Position numbers and translations under genes: made by a program
Source of the DNA: Takakia lepidozioides
Lineage: Eukaryota > Streptophyta > Takakiopsida > Takakiales > Takakiaceae
Assembly (NCBI GenBank): GCA_030704615.1
Contig: CM060731.1
Span: 16,120,001 to 16,184,000, forward strand
Reading direction: 5' to 3'
DNA length: 64,000 nt
The notes under the pieces: model-generated
The model's input: only the letters and a program-made list of their open reading frames with translations
What the model was told of the DNA's origin: nothing
The model's database searches: none
In this document: in pieces, positions 1-10,455 of the stretch
How positions within the stretch are numbered: position 1 is the first letter of the stretch
Layout: every line of letters starts with the position of its first letter

Positions 1-506
1 TTAAAACCTACGCTCAGACAAATGCAATCTCACAGATAATTCAGAAATGCGTATAACGCGATCACCTGGCAATTCCAGCTTAGAGAACAATCCCAGCGAC
101 TACAGAGACTTGGGTCTTGGGAACTTTCGAAAGTTGTGGCATCGCTGATAGGCAGACATCTCTAATTTGGCTGAGTACGTTCTGGCAGTGGCAAGACATT
201 GATACATCGTTACCCAATTTCAAACCTGCTAAGACACAACTACAGCTGACTGAAAGGGGATTCTTTACCCCTTGTATATAGACTATTCAGGTCTATCGTC
301 GCTACGTGATGACAACTTGCTTCCGAGAATGCAATCATCAGTTTACCTCTTTTATCTGACGTTCAATGCAGGTGTTCCCTCCTCTCATCTAACTAAAAAT
401 CCAGGTAATCGGTATGCCAACCATGCAACGCCCCACATGACGTTATCGCCCAAACCAAAAATCTGAGCTCTTTAAACTACATTCTGCCCCAAGTCAGAGC
501 GCCCAC

Positions 507-770
507 CTTCTTTTCATAAAGCAGAAAGACGACGCGACCGGCAGGCTTCGAGTCCAAAGTAATATCGAAATACACACAAAGGTGGCTCACACACGCCTTC
601 ACCTGAGGAAACCTCTTCTCAAAACGCTGTTTGATAACCCGCACTGGATCCCTGCGTGCAGCTGTCATGCCAACGACATGACCATAGCTGATCATCTGGA
701 ACAGCGCAATGACAGCCAGCAATGCTCCCATTGCAAACAAAAGATTGCGCTTTTCCTTCGTTAGCGCCAT
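507..770 (-). CDS. Cyclophilin-like protein, first exon (gene continues outside window)
   Basis: On the minus strand an ATG at 770 opens 88 codons that end at a good donor (AAG|GTGGGC, exon end 507). The first 30 residues carry a positively charged start and a hydrophobic stretch (LLFAMGALLAVIALFQMI), as in a signal anchor. The last part, VYFDITLDSKPAGRVVFLLY, resembles the opening beta strands of cyclophilin-type peptidyl-prolyl isomerases (pattern FDI-x-GKPAGRI-x-x-LF). In that family the next exon would supply the PKTAENF segment. I do not find it between 1 and 506, so it would lie beyond the window edge. If correct, the product would be a membrane-anchored prolyl isomerase of the secretory pathway. 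Only one exon is seen, so the family call is tentative. A random open frame is the alternative. Confidence 0.35.
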
Positions 771-1164
771 CCTATCCTCGCCCACCCCCGTCCCCTACTC
801 CGCATATTCCCCCACCCACTCGACCTCCTCCAGATTGTGAGATGAGCTCTCTGTGGAGGCAGAGTTATGTCGCTCTCTGCACGTTCTCGTCGTCGTCACT
901 CTCGTGTACTACTCGCACGTAGCTCTGGCTCCCTTTAGGGCATGCATGGATGACTTCATTGTAGATGAACCACTCCCTACTCCCTACAGGGAGTACTTTC
1001 TATAGTGGGTTGTAGAATGTCCCGACTACTATAAACCCTCAAGCCTCTACTTCCTTGGGACTCAAAGTTTCCAGGTAAGTAGTTATCTCTCACACTCTTC
1101 ACCCAACTAAGGAACCATCTATATTGAATTTTCTCCTGACATGGACCCCCTATTTCCATCTGTC

Positions 1165-1458
1165 CCTGTTTTGTAACACCTGCACTGTCTCAATGATACA
1201 GAGCTATGGTGGAAGATGAACCATAGGTACGTAATTGGGAGAAGGAGCTGCTGAAGTGGCTGCTGAAGTGGCTGGAACCATTTATCATCTGATTCTATTG
1301 AAGTTTCGCCCTGAAGATGGTCCTTTTGAGGGTGTGAAGAGGCTGTGAAACTTAGTAGGACTCACAAGGTACAGTGTTGACACAATGTCGGACCCTGTTT
1401 TGTAACATCTGAGTGCCCAAATGAAAAAGAGCTACAGTGGAAGATGAGCCAACGAAGG
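1165..1458 (+). repeat. Direct repeat pair of about 60 bp
   Basis: The segment near 1169-1228 (TGTTTTGTAACACCTG...) recurs at 1397-1456 with scattered differences, both followed by a shared AGTGGAAGATGA-type string. Between them, near 1248-1275, the 12-mer CTGCTGAAGTGG is repeated in tandem. No coding frame is supported here, and no mobile-element ends are visible. Confidence 0.6.
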
Positions 1459-2358
1459 ACCTCCAAACACAGTTCTAACTGAGAGGGGACCTCGCTGGAT
1501 GGCGTTGCCCATGATGTTGCATGCATGAGATTTTGGGACTCATGAGGATTCTGCATTTGCTCAAGTCTCATTGTTCAAATCTCGTAAAGTCGCGGGCAAC
1601 TCTCACTCAGGATTCGCACTCTGTCTACTACTACAGCGAGGTTTTGAAATTAATTCATTCTCGCTCGAATATGAACAACATACTTACGAGCTGTACAGGC
1701 TGAACCGTGTGCACACACTCAAAACTTACAATTGAGGAGGAACACGGAGCCTATACTTCCAATTGTTAAGCTTGCGAACTTCTGTTAATATTTCAGTTAG
1801 ACTTGTACATAAAATGTCACAGATTACTTTGAAGCCTGAAGTCCTCGGCCAATGCTAGATCAACTGGTATCAGATTACCTATACGCCATTTACAACATGT
1901 TTTCCGTTTCGAAAGTTCATTGGAGGAGCAGAGCCAACCATTTAGTCATAGCTGGGCACTATGTAAACTCGAGTTGGCAACTTACGCCAGCAGATCGCTA
2001 GATTTTTTTCAATAGAAGATTATGTACATGTACATACTCATTTTCCCGCGGATGCAAGTGATTTCATCATCCGACTGATCGTGAGCTCAAAGTTGGTCAA
2101 AGCACTGGAGGGTCGGAGAACCCGCAAAGAGAGTTTGTGCGTGCTCATCAACAACGTCCCGCGGCCCTACACAACGCCCTACACTTCTGATCAACTCATC
2201 AATACTTCCAGAACCCGTTCCCGGCAGCTGCCAGTGCCCGTCGTCAATCGGTCCGGTCGACGAATGAGCTCATTACTAGTGGGAGGAGAGGGTGTCCTAG
2301 CCCTGCGGGTCATCTCTTCTTGGTAACCTGCGGGACTCATATATATGTACTTGTAATT

Positions 2359-2435
2359 CTAGCGACGACCGAAGGTCGGAGACTAGTTTAGGGGGGTAGA
2401 GCGGGAAGGTGCCATAGTGCCACATCATCGTCACC
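2359..2435 (+). repeat. Dispersed repeat, partner of 11700-11795 (inverted)
   Basis: The stretch from CTAGCGACGACC through GGAGACTAGTTT to GTGCCACATCATCGTC matches the reverse complement of 11700-11795. It contains a short hairpin (GACCGAAGGTC). Similarity starts abruptly at CTAGCGA on both sides, which suggests an element terminus, and runs into CACGTCATC-type simple repeats in both copies. No terminal inverted repeats or target duplication were identified. Confidence 0.6.
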
Positions 2436-2572
2436 ACGTCGTCGTCAGCCACGTCATCATAAACACGTCATCGTAACCACGTCGTCGTCGGTCACGTCAT
2501 TGTCGCCACGTCATCGTCATCAGCCACTCGTCTTCGGTCACGTCATCGTCGTCAGCCACGTCATCTTCGACG
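2424..2572 (+). repeat. CACGTCATCGTC-type minisatellite
   Basis: About twelve degenerate head-to-tail copies of a 12-15 bp unit built from CACGTC(A/G)TCGTC lie just upstream of the PPR relic. The variants interchange ATC and GTC triplets, as expected for an old slippage-prone array. A similar but shorter GATGATGACGTGG run is present on the opposite strand at 11697-11735, next to the partner repeat. Confidence 0.8.
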
Positions 2573-2737
2573 TTTTACTTGACAACATGCTCGGACTGCC
2601 CGACAAAACTGAAAAAAAGTTTCGTGGAGGTGTTGAGCCATTTGATGGGCAGCGTATGGTCCGACACATACAGAGAGAATGTACTCGTAAGGCATTGCTT
2701 GCTCAGAGCATGTTGCCTTTGTGAGGGGCTCACTCCA

Positions 2738-4251
2738 TCGTCATCGTCTGTGCCAGCCTTGGAAACCTGGAAAAGGGCAGAGACGTCCATGGTTGCATCC
2801 TCGAAGCTGGATTTTGCTAGATATTGTTTTAGAGACTGTCCTCACTGACATGTATGCCAACTGCGGGAGCATGCAGCATGCGCGGCTGGTGTTAGAGAAT
2901 ATGGCTCAACGAAATGTGGTCTCCTGGAACACCATGATCGCAGGATATGCTCAACATGGGTGAGAATGGAGGCTCTTGAGATCTATGACCAAATGCAACA
3001 GGCAGGGGTGATGCCCGGCGTGTCACGTTTACGTGTGTGCTCAATGCGTGTGGTAGGCTAGGGGCCCTGGAAAAGGGCGAAGTGGCCCATGCTCACATCA
3101 TCAAAGCTGGAATTTTGCAAGACATCTTTCTGGAGACTGCCCTGGTCGAAATGTATGCCAAATATGGGAGCACGAAGGATGCACTAAAAGTATTTGACAA
3201 AATGGCTGAACGGGATGTGGTTTCCTAGAACGTCGTGATAGCAGGATATGCCCAGCAGGGTTGTGGCACAGAGGCCATTAAAATCTATGATAGAATCCAA
3301 CATGAAGGTGTGATGCCCGACAGGGTCGCGTTCATAATTTGTGTTCTCAATGCTTGTGCCAGCATGGTGGCCCTGCAGAAGGGCAAAGAGATCCATGCTG
3401 CCATTGTCAAAGCTGGAATTCCGTCACATATTAATTTGGAGACTGCCCTTGTTAACATGTGCCTCATGTGGGAGTGTAAGGGAGGCCTGTCTAGTGTTCA
3501 ACAATATGGCTGAGCGAGACGTGGTCTCATGGAGTGCAATGATTATAGGGTGTGCTCAGCACGGGTATGGTAGGTAGGCCCTGTAGCTATTTGATCAAAT
3601 GCAACATGATGGTATGAAGCCAAAGAATCTTAGTTTTATATCTCTTCTGTCTGCATGTAGCCATGCAGGCCTAGTGGAGGAAGGCAGTCACTATTTCAAT
3701 CCAATGAGTCGAGACTATGGCCTCACTCCTACAGTGGAGCATTTTGGCTGCATGGTGGACCTTCTTGGCCTGCAGGGCGATCATTCGACGAGGCAGAAGA
3801 ATTTATTAATAAAATACCAATTGAAGCAGGTGCTTTGGTGTGAGGGGGCTTGCTTGGTGCCTCCAGAATCCATGGCAATGTTGAGATGGCAGAGAGCGTG
3901 GCAAAGAAGATTATGGAGTATGATCCAAAGGACTCATCAGCTTAATATGTATTGCTCTCAAACATCTATGCAGCAGCTGGCAGGTGGGAATACGAAGCAA
4001 TAGTGAGGAAAATGATGGAGCCCAGAGGTGTCAGAAAAGAGCGAGGGCGCAGTTGTATTGAGGTCCACAATCAGATGAAGGGGGCCGGGTATGTGCCTGA
4101 CACACACTTTGTATTTCATGATGTTGAGGAGGAGCAAAAAGAATTTTTTCTTGCCTACTATAGTGAGAGGCTCGCGATTGCTTTTGGGCTCATCAGCACG
4201 CCCTATGGGACACCTATCCGCGTCATGAAGTATCAAATGGCCCCAAAATGA
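2738..4251 (+). pseudogene. PPR protein of the PLS/DYW class, decayed
   Basis: The DNA encodes a recognisable series of pentatricopeptide repeats. Conserved blocks include CASLGNLEKGRDVHGCILEAG, MYANCGS...NVVSWNTMIAGYAQHG, VLNACGRLGALEKGE, ALVEMYAKYGS and LLSACSHAGLVEEG. These are followed by an E-type region ([22 protein letters not shown]) and the start of a DYW domain ([34 protein letters not shown]). The frame shifts near 2835, 2960, 3465 and 3790, and an in-frame TAG interrupts VVS*NVVIAGYAQQG at 3226-3228. The deaminase-like domain stops at 4249-4251, before the CxxC and terminal DYW region. Its HSE motif reads YSE near 4155. Functional relatives act in organelle RNA editing. This copy has several independent lesions and no open frame across the gene, so it is dead. 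Confidence 0.9.
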
Positions 4252-5920
4252 TGTTATGGGAGTGGACTTGATCGGCAGGTGTAGCATCCTTGTATGCATT
4301 TTGTTTTGTTTTCAATCCGGATGGTCACCTCTCCCTCTCCTACTCAGTTTGAAAATTTTCTCATTTCTACAAATGTAGTTGAAACCTCTTAGGACTCTCT
4401 TTGAAGGTCATTTTCTCTGCCCAGTTGGATCCAGAGAGTTTTTTTTCTGAATTATGACCCACGTGACGTTTTGAAAGTTCTGGACAAATGTATCTCTTTG
4501 ACTATCTCAGTTTCAGGATTTCTTGTCCGAAGTGCTGATACGGTAGGCTTTCACAAGCAGTTGGTTGCTTCTTTCTCATTTGGTTGGGCAGAAGTTCCTG
4601 ACCCATTGTCTCCTGGTTCGGTTGGCAGGTGGATCACACCATCACTAGCACTACCAACAGTTTCCCTAAAATTATAACCCATCGCTTATTTCTTCACCCT
4701 ACTCTCTTTCCAGCCATAACCCCGGTTTCTCCTCTTTGACAGTAAAGTACGAGTCTATATTTGTTAACAGACGTTAGGTGACCTTCTAGCGACATTGGCA
4801 CGCTGGTGGCAGTTTTTCTGAAACTAGAACTTAGGGCAGACACATTCAACTATCGTTTCTTCAGCTGCTGGCAATCAAAATGTCTTAAAAGTGCTTTAAA
4901 ATGTCTTATCGGCCTTTGGGATCTAGTAGTTTGTTGGCCCTGCATTCCTAAGGCAGGACTACGCAATGGGTTTCAGCTGCTTTAGCACCGATACTTTTGA
5001 TTAGACTTCCAATTCGATCGAGACAGTTGTCAAGAGAATATTCTGTCTTTTAACGAATGACATCCGTTCAACTTCTTGTGCATGCCATAAATGAAAGTCC
5101 ATTGGATATTACCGCAAGTGCCACCGGTGATTCAGGGCTCAAATCCTGTTACCTTGATATTTAGACTAATTATGTGATCTTCCAGATTTTTACTACCTAT
5201 TCATAATTACTATACGGCAGGGCTTGCATGGATTCCATGCATTTGTTTCTTATCCTTTGGGATCTAGTGGTTTGTTGGCTCTCTTCTATAGAAAAGAGAC
5301 TTTGCAACATGTTGAAGTCAATGGAGAAAATATGGTCAAAGGACCTTACAGTGTCAAGGCTCCCATTGGTGTGTTGTGCTTAGTCATGCCCCTTATTAGT
5401 GTGACTTCCCCTTATGTTTTGCCAAGCAAGAGAGCCCATTGCCATTTGAGGCTTGTTTCTTAAGTGTTAGAGGGACATGTGAGAGTAGCCTATGGAAAAC
5501 TACTACTATATGCGAGATTTTCTCTTGTCCTTATAACAAGGGAGACCCCTCTTTCGATTATTTCCACTGCTTTGAAATCTAAACCAATTGAAAATAAAGA
5601 TGAAAAAGATATCATATAAACAACATTCCTGATCCAAATAAAATAAAATAAAATTGTTTTTTAATTTTTGGTGTTGGAAACAAGGGTGAGCCATGGAGGC
5701 ATGATAGGCCCGCCCAAACCTGAAGGCCAAATTTACTTGTTGTATGAAGATGAGCCATCAAATGAAATAAATGTTTATCTTTTTATAAAACTTGAATATA
5801 GCACATCTATCTGGACGGTTCTCAAAAGTTGTCGCTAGTAGTGTGGAGCAACGCGAAGCCCTAGTGTTTGTTGGAGGTGTCAAAGCTACAGCCCTTGCAC
5901 GACACTGTGAGCACATAAGA
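4252..5920. other. Intergenic, no gene seen; short direct repeat
   Basis: No coding frame or RNA gene is supported. A stretch of about 29 bp (CTTTGGGATCTAGT, then A or G, then GTTTGTTGGC) occurs at 4913-4940 and again at 5253-5281. The frame at 5224-5463 has no recognisable domain. The rest is A/T-rich with no clear element boundaries. Confidence 0.5.
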
Positions 5921-5993
5921 GGACGGGTAGCTCAGTGGTAGAGCACCCCACCGGAATGGGGGAGGTCTTAGGTTCAATCCCTAGCCCAACCAC
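5921..5993 (+). pseudogene. tRNA-like sequence (tRNA pseudogene or SINE head)
   Basis: The segment has canonical tRNA spacing: 7-nt acceptor strand, TA, a perfect GCTC/GAGC D stem with loop AGTGGTA, 5-7-5 anticodon arm, 5-nt variable loop, and T arm with loop TTCAATC. Both internal promoter blocks are good (TAGCTCAGTGG and GGTTCAATCCC). Against function, the acceptor stem has two mismatches (A3:A70, C4:A69). The anticodon stem ends in an A-G mismatch, and position 33 is C instead of the nearly invariant T. The nominal anticodon GGA would be serine, but tRNA-Ser has a long variable arm, absent here. I read it as a decayed tRNA or the 5' part of a SINE. Confidence 0.55.
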
Positions 5994-6400
5994 ATGCTAG
6001 TGGTTTTCCAACAATGTTACCTCCACAACCCCCAAAAAGCTCTTTAAGTGCTAGTTCCCAATTCGAATGGTGAAGTTAAGAGAAGGTCTAGATTTCATGT
6101 AGCAAGTGATATCTAACCTCAAGCATTAGACCGGTCTGAGGCAAAAGATGAATCAATTTTTGTATTACGAGCTTTGGAGTCAGACGAGACTATAGCTCTG
6201 GGCCGGCCACAGCATGTAAGCCTCTGCAAGAAATTCAAGACAAGGTAGACTAGAAGAATGACCTTTACAGTACCGCCTTCAGTGTGGCCCAACCTCCTCT
6301 ACCCATTCCACATCGACATCTCCGACAAAATAATCTTGCTCTTCTAAAGGCCTCTAGCAATTTCCTTCCTCCTTGCAGTTTCACCTTCTACATCGACAGC

Positions 6401-6560
6401 CAGCATGTAGCCCAGTGGTAATGGGCACATACCACATTGGATGTGGTTGTTGGTTCAAACCACGGTCTGGTGTGTCATGAAGGTGTCCACCTTGTGGAGG
6501 GCAATAGCCATTGGGGGTGAAGTGACTCTATAAGTTACGCTCCCTTCGAGAGGCGTCATA
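6401..6560 (+). mobile_element. tRNA-derived SINE, family A, copy 1
   Basis: The copy has a polymerase III A box (TAGCCCAGTGGTAATGGGCA) and a B box (GGTTCAAACC). A shared body follows (GGTGTCCACCTT, then GCAATAGCC, then AAGTTACGCTCCCTT), ending in GAGGCGTCAT. The same order is found at 30141-30301 and, internally deleted and inverted, at 10022-10135. It lies beside an inverted LTR fragment and may have inserted into that LTR. Confidence 0.85.
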
Positions 6561-6594
6561 CTTCTTTCTACATCAAGGAGATACCTTTGAGTTG

Positions 6595-6775
6595 TCACAT
6601 TCCTAACAACTGCAATTAAACATGTGGTGTTTCTCTCTTGTCCATTCTATGGCTCTTACCAACACTACATCCCCCTTCTCAGGGAGGTATACAACCTGCT
6701 TTACCGTCCGAGAACAAATGCTCTCGCGGGGCCACATCCTCTAGCTGCTCATAAGCCACATATGAGGCTGTAGTT
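6595..6775 (-). mobile_element. LTR-retroelement fragment: internal 3' end and LTR start
   Basis: Read on the minus strand this matches 14525-14710 closely (TATGTGGCTTATGAG..., GGATGTGGCCCCGCGAGAGCA, GTTCTCGGA). It includes a purine tract GAGAAGGGGGA followed by TGTAGTGTTGGTAAG, which looks like a polypurine tract abutting an LTR that begins TG. The LTR side runs toward lower coordinates, into SINE copy 1. No protease, reverse transcriptase or integrase motif is readable. Confidence 0.6.
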
Positions 6776-7045
6776 TGCCCACAAATGGGCGAATGTGTGA
6801 ATTTGTACATGATTTGTGTGACCACTTTGATATCATCACCGGACCACCTTTATGTATCTTCTTTAATTACACGCATACCTATCAGTTCGTGCTCCAAGGC
6901 TACGTGCACAGAAGATGGGCTAGTGACACTGGCATAATAGTCCCCTTGGAAAAAAGACTTGCTTCATACCTTAAAACTCGTCAATGAAGTCTAACTATGT
7001 CACTTTGGCTTTCCACGTCCATGAGTGCCTCCAATTGGCGCATCT
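6770..7045 (+). repeat. Dispersed repeat, copy of 15140-15430
   Basis: From AGGCTGTAGTTTGC through ACCTATCAGTTCGTGCTCC to CATGAGTGCCTCCAA the sequence follows 15140-15430 nearly base for base. It is in the same orientation as that copy, while the neighbouring LTR piece (6595-6775) is inverted relative to its own partner. The two loci therefore differ by a rearrangement. Confidence 0.8.
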
Positions 7046-7345
7046 GCTTCAACACAAAGGCGGACAGAACCTACATTTGTCAGGGGCTGACATCGGTTAA
7101 GACTTACCTTGAAATAAACAATTGATCTAGGTTTTTTTAACACATATCCTCTAGAAATGCCTTGACACAAACATCAATTTGGTGTGTGGATTGCCCAATA
7201 ACTAGGCCCCAAAAAGGCCTAGGCTTTTGGCTTAGCCTCGAGAATTTCAAAGTTAGTAAACAAAGGTACAGACACAAATCCCTTGATAGATTTGAGGAGA
7301 ATGTCTCTCTGGTGAGAGAGCCCCGTGGAGTTGGTTCACTTCATG
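7045..7345 (-). mobile_element. LINE tail fragment
   Basis: The reverse complement matches 59800-60060 of the LINE in WDR11 intron 13. It covers GGTTCTCTCACCA, then CTATCAAGGGA, TCGAGGCTRAGCCAAAAGCC, TTTCTAGAGGATAT and CAGCCCCTGACA. The match breaks off near 7060-7045, where the dispersed repeat begins, so the extreme 3' end is missing. The flank 7346-7460 does not match the reference copy. Confidence 0.75.
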
Positions 7346-7754
7346 GGGCTGGAGGTGGAGAAACACTTTTTGCCCTTGATCCAAATAGGGCAGTAGTCCT
7401 GCTTAATCGATCAGGTAACCGGCATAGGGGAGCTCTACATGCTGCTACGATATGACATTCGCAGAAATATTGAGGAGAATTAAAGAAGGAGCAGCCTATA
7501 TTGCAGTTTGGGATCTCATAGGTAAAGTTGTCAGCTTGTCCTAGTCATTGCATGTGACCCATGCAATTATGGACTTTCTATGACGTAGACATGATACTAA
7601 GATATTATCAAGGACGAGAATATGACTGAACACAAACAAGAGATAAAATAAAGGTACAATGCTAGACAAGAAGTCAAGGTCGGCGTGGCCGAATGCACGA
7701 TGAGTAAATAGGAATCAAGACAATTTTTATAACAATGAACAAGAGTACAAGATA

Positions 7755-7875
7755 TTGGAACTTGACTTGAATACTGGAATGCTGGAAACTGGACTTGAGT
7801 ACCAGATACTGGAAACTGGGCTAGAGTACTAGGAACTGGACTGGAGTACTGGGAACTGGAAACAAGAATAGCTTG
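7755..7875 (+). repeat. Degenerate minisatellite, GGAACTGGACT-GAGTACT units
   Basis: Four to five imperfect units of about 20-30 bp, each containing ACTGGAAACTGG or GGAACTGGACT followed by GAGTAC, lie head to tail. Further downstream (7945-8215) there are looser repeats of GAGAAGCTTCC and of TGGTAA/TCATGATA motifs. No protein-coding constraint is apparent. Confidence 0.65.
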
Positions 7876-8904
7876 AACTGATGTTGGCAAGACTGAAGAG
7901 TGTCCAGTCTCGCCTCCTATATATACTGGCTATTAAGAAGCTTCCCCTATGGAGGTTTTCTTGTTGGAGAAGTTTCCAAGATTAAACAAAGGTTTCTTAA
8001 TGGAGAAGCTTCCTTAAACAAAAGAGGTATCTTGATAGAGAAATTTCCTCCAAATGAAGCTTCATGAATAGTTTCCCAAGTTACTCTTGGTAATTTGATA
8101 AACTCCCGGTACCTTGGTAAGTAATGGTAAATCATGATAGATCATGATAAATTACGATAAGTCATTGTAACTTTTGGTAACACTGGTATTTACTCTGGTA
8201 AGTTCTTCTGGGCTATGTCCGTGACAGATATTGAGAAAGAGAAAGAAAATCTACAACAGTTCAACATGAGCCCTGGATAAGTAGCTGTTGTCGCTGCTGT
8301 GGCAGGACCTTCGGGGGAAGCAAATGGTCTATCATGTGTTTGGGAAGGTCGGGGGATATGAGAGGGTAAGGTTGAGAAAGATGAACTTGACAAAGGTAAA
8401 AAAAAATACTTGTAAAAGGCCTAGAAGACCCCCAAATAGCGTTGAAGAAAAGCTTTATCAATTTCCTTAAAGGAGCTATGTCAAGCCAGGATAGTCATTA
8501 TCGCTTAGAAAATGTGCAAGTAATTGAGATTGTGTGAGCAATTCATGACCTTCAAACATACTGTCTTTTGGTTTTGCTGCAGGGAAGAACGGACGTTTTC
8601 AAAACCACATTCAAGTGGGGTTGTATTTCTGTATGTCTGTGTCTGTAGGAGGTCGAGGCGGCTGAGGAGAGATGCTAGATCGTGAGCGGTGAGCCTATGC
8701 TCATGTAAGCGGTGTTGCCCCAGGTTTTTTGCCAAAAGATATTGTACGGAATTCTGTGGATGACACCCATAACCGTGGGCAGGATGTCCTTGTAGGCATG
8801 CCAGTGACAAGGTTATATGAAGAGCACAATTGCCAAGGATCCAACCGATTGCTGCGATATTGACAGTGGGCACAATGAAGATTAGTAATTAAGGAGGTGA
8901 TGTA

Positions 8905-9299
8905 GTGGATGGGTAATTAGGGTTTCTTTAGGGTTTCCTTAGGGTTTTAAGGATTTTTATTCCCGCAAATGCCATTGAATTTTTTTCTTGTTTTTTCGGG
9001 TTTTTCAGGTTTTTAGGGTTTTCTTAGGGGGGTTTTATTTTCCCTGCAGATGCTACTGAAAGTGGTGTGCGGTGCCTCATACCCCTTTTCAAGATTTTCT
9101 TTTTCTTTTTTTGGGGGGTTTTTAGGGTTTTTTGAAGTGTGCAGTGCCAGGTGTGTTCTGCCGCACACCCATTTTCAGGGGGGTTTTTTTTTTCCCCTTT
9201 TTTTTGGGGGATTTTTTAGGTTTTGTTTAGGGTTTTTAGGGTTTTGTAGGGTCTTTTTTGAAGTGCGCGGTGCCTCTGAAAGAGGTTTGCGGTGCACAC
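8905..9299 (+). repeat. T-rich repeat with TTTAGGG-like strings and palindromes
   Basis: The plus strand carries many degenerate TTTAGGG/TTTTAGGGT strings, resembling the plant telomere unit but irregular. Interspersed are copies of a palindromic module around TGAAAGTGGTGTGCGGTGCC and its reverse complement (GCCGCACACCC...TTTCA). The same module resumes at 10456-10680, so a once continuous repeat was split by the element at 9300-10455. Confidence 0.6.
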
Positions 9300-10455
9300 C
9301 AGTGTTGTGCGGATTTTGCCTTTTAAGGAACCCGCCGGGTCCGGGTTCGGGTTTTCTTTTGGAACTAATTCCGGGTCCGGATTTGGGTTTTCAAAATTTG
9401 AAAAATCCAGGTCCGGGTTCGGGTCCGGGTTTTTGACCACGGACTCGGGTCCAGATCCAGGTAGTTGTTCGGAAATATTAGCGGGTTCACGGATTCGGAT
9501 CCGGGTCCTAATTAATTGATTTAAAAAAAGATTAATTAGAAATAAAATTAGTTTTGGTTAGAGAAAAAAACGAAAATCTTAACGGTGAATTTTATTTTAG
9601 GACACATTCTTTCAAGATATACTATAAATATATTGCTCATTTAATACAAGCATTTTTTTTAATTTTTTCTTAAAGGGGAGGAAGCCCTGCAAATCATATT
9701 AATAAAGTATGTCCTGGAAAAAATAACCAGGATAGAAGGCCATAAGGAATACATCTTGTAAGATTGGGTAACACCCTAACAGGCCACCAAGGGCAAGCTT
9801 TGCTACCAACATGAAGCCCCGAAGATCATGAAGCCATGCTCCAGGGAGTAAAAGTTTTGAGAACTAAACAGCAGAACTTTAAACAGCAGAATCCAAGGCT
9901 TAAAATAGAATTGGAGTTCTATTCTTCAACATCAATTCTTAAACATGTTAAGCATAGTAATACTCATAGGTCACTATAGCAATGTAGCATGGATGTGTAG
10001 AAGCTAGCCTAATAATGATATATGACGGCTCCTTCAAAGGCGTGAATCTTTGTGACACCAATCCGTGGATTGAACCCACAACCACTTTTGAGGTGGTATG
10101 TGGCCATTACCACTAGGCTACAGCTGGATTGTCCAAATGGCCTACCTTGAGCGCGGGGTTGGCTGCTTGCTGTGGCTTATTGCTCGTCCCCTCCACACGT
10201 TGCAAAGCTTGCCGGATCTAAGGTGGACCCTGCATGCCCCACCTAAAATTAAGACCCAGACCCTACCCCGCTACACTAGCCCGCGGGTAGTTGGGTCTAA
10301 CGGGTTCTGAACCTGGCAGGCAGGTCCGGTTCTGGGTTCATTTCTAAAATGAACCGGGGTTAAGGTCCGGGTTTGTGGTGATAGCACGGGTACGGGTAAC
10401 CCGGATCCTAACCCGTCGGGTACCCGGGGTCAAAACCCGGACCCGCACAATACTG
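9300..10455. mobile_element. Non-autonomous hAT-like DNA transposon
   Basis: The left end reads CAGTGTTGTGCGG and the right end, reverse complemented, CAGTATTGTGCGG, a 13-bp terminal inverted repeat with one difference. The flanking octamers are GTGCACAC (9292-9299) and TTGCACAC (10456-10463), an 8-bp target duplication with one mismatch. Both ends carry clustered GGGTCCGGG/GGGTTCGGG strings (9335-9510 and 10310-10447). Plant hAT elements typically have subterminal repeats of this kind, CAG-type ends and 8-bp duplications. The interior is A/T-rich and encodes no visible transposase, so the copy would need one in trans. It contains SINE copy 3. Confidence 0.8.
10022..10135 (-). mobile_element. 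tRNA-derived SINE, family A, copy 3 (internally deleted)
   Basis: On the minus strand the copy begins TAGCCTAGTGGTAATGG, has the B box GGTTCAATCC, and reaches GGTGTCACAAAG. It then jumps to TTCACGCC...GGAGCCGTCATATA, which corresponds to the extreme 3' end of copies 1 and 2. Roughly 70 bp of the body are missing. It is nested in the hAT-like element, so it probably inserted after that element was in place or was carried with it. Confidence 0.8.

Noticed and set aside
1865-1880. TGGTATCAGA string resembling an initiator-Met primer binding site
   Set aside because: Only ten bases match, and no LTR end or retroelement coding sequence is visible next to it.
9050-9519. Open frames across the T-rich repeat and transposon end
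   Set aside because: The proteins are low-complexity readings of repeated GGGTTCGGGTCC and T-rich DNA and cross an element boundary.
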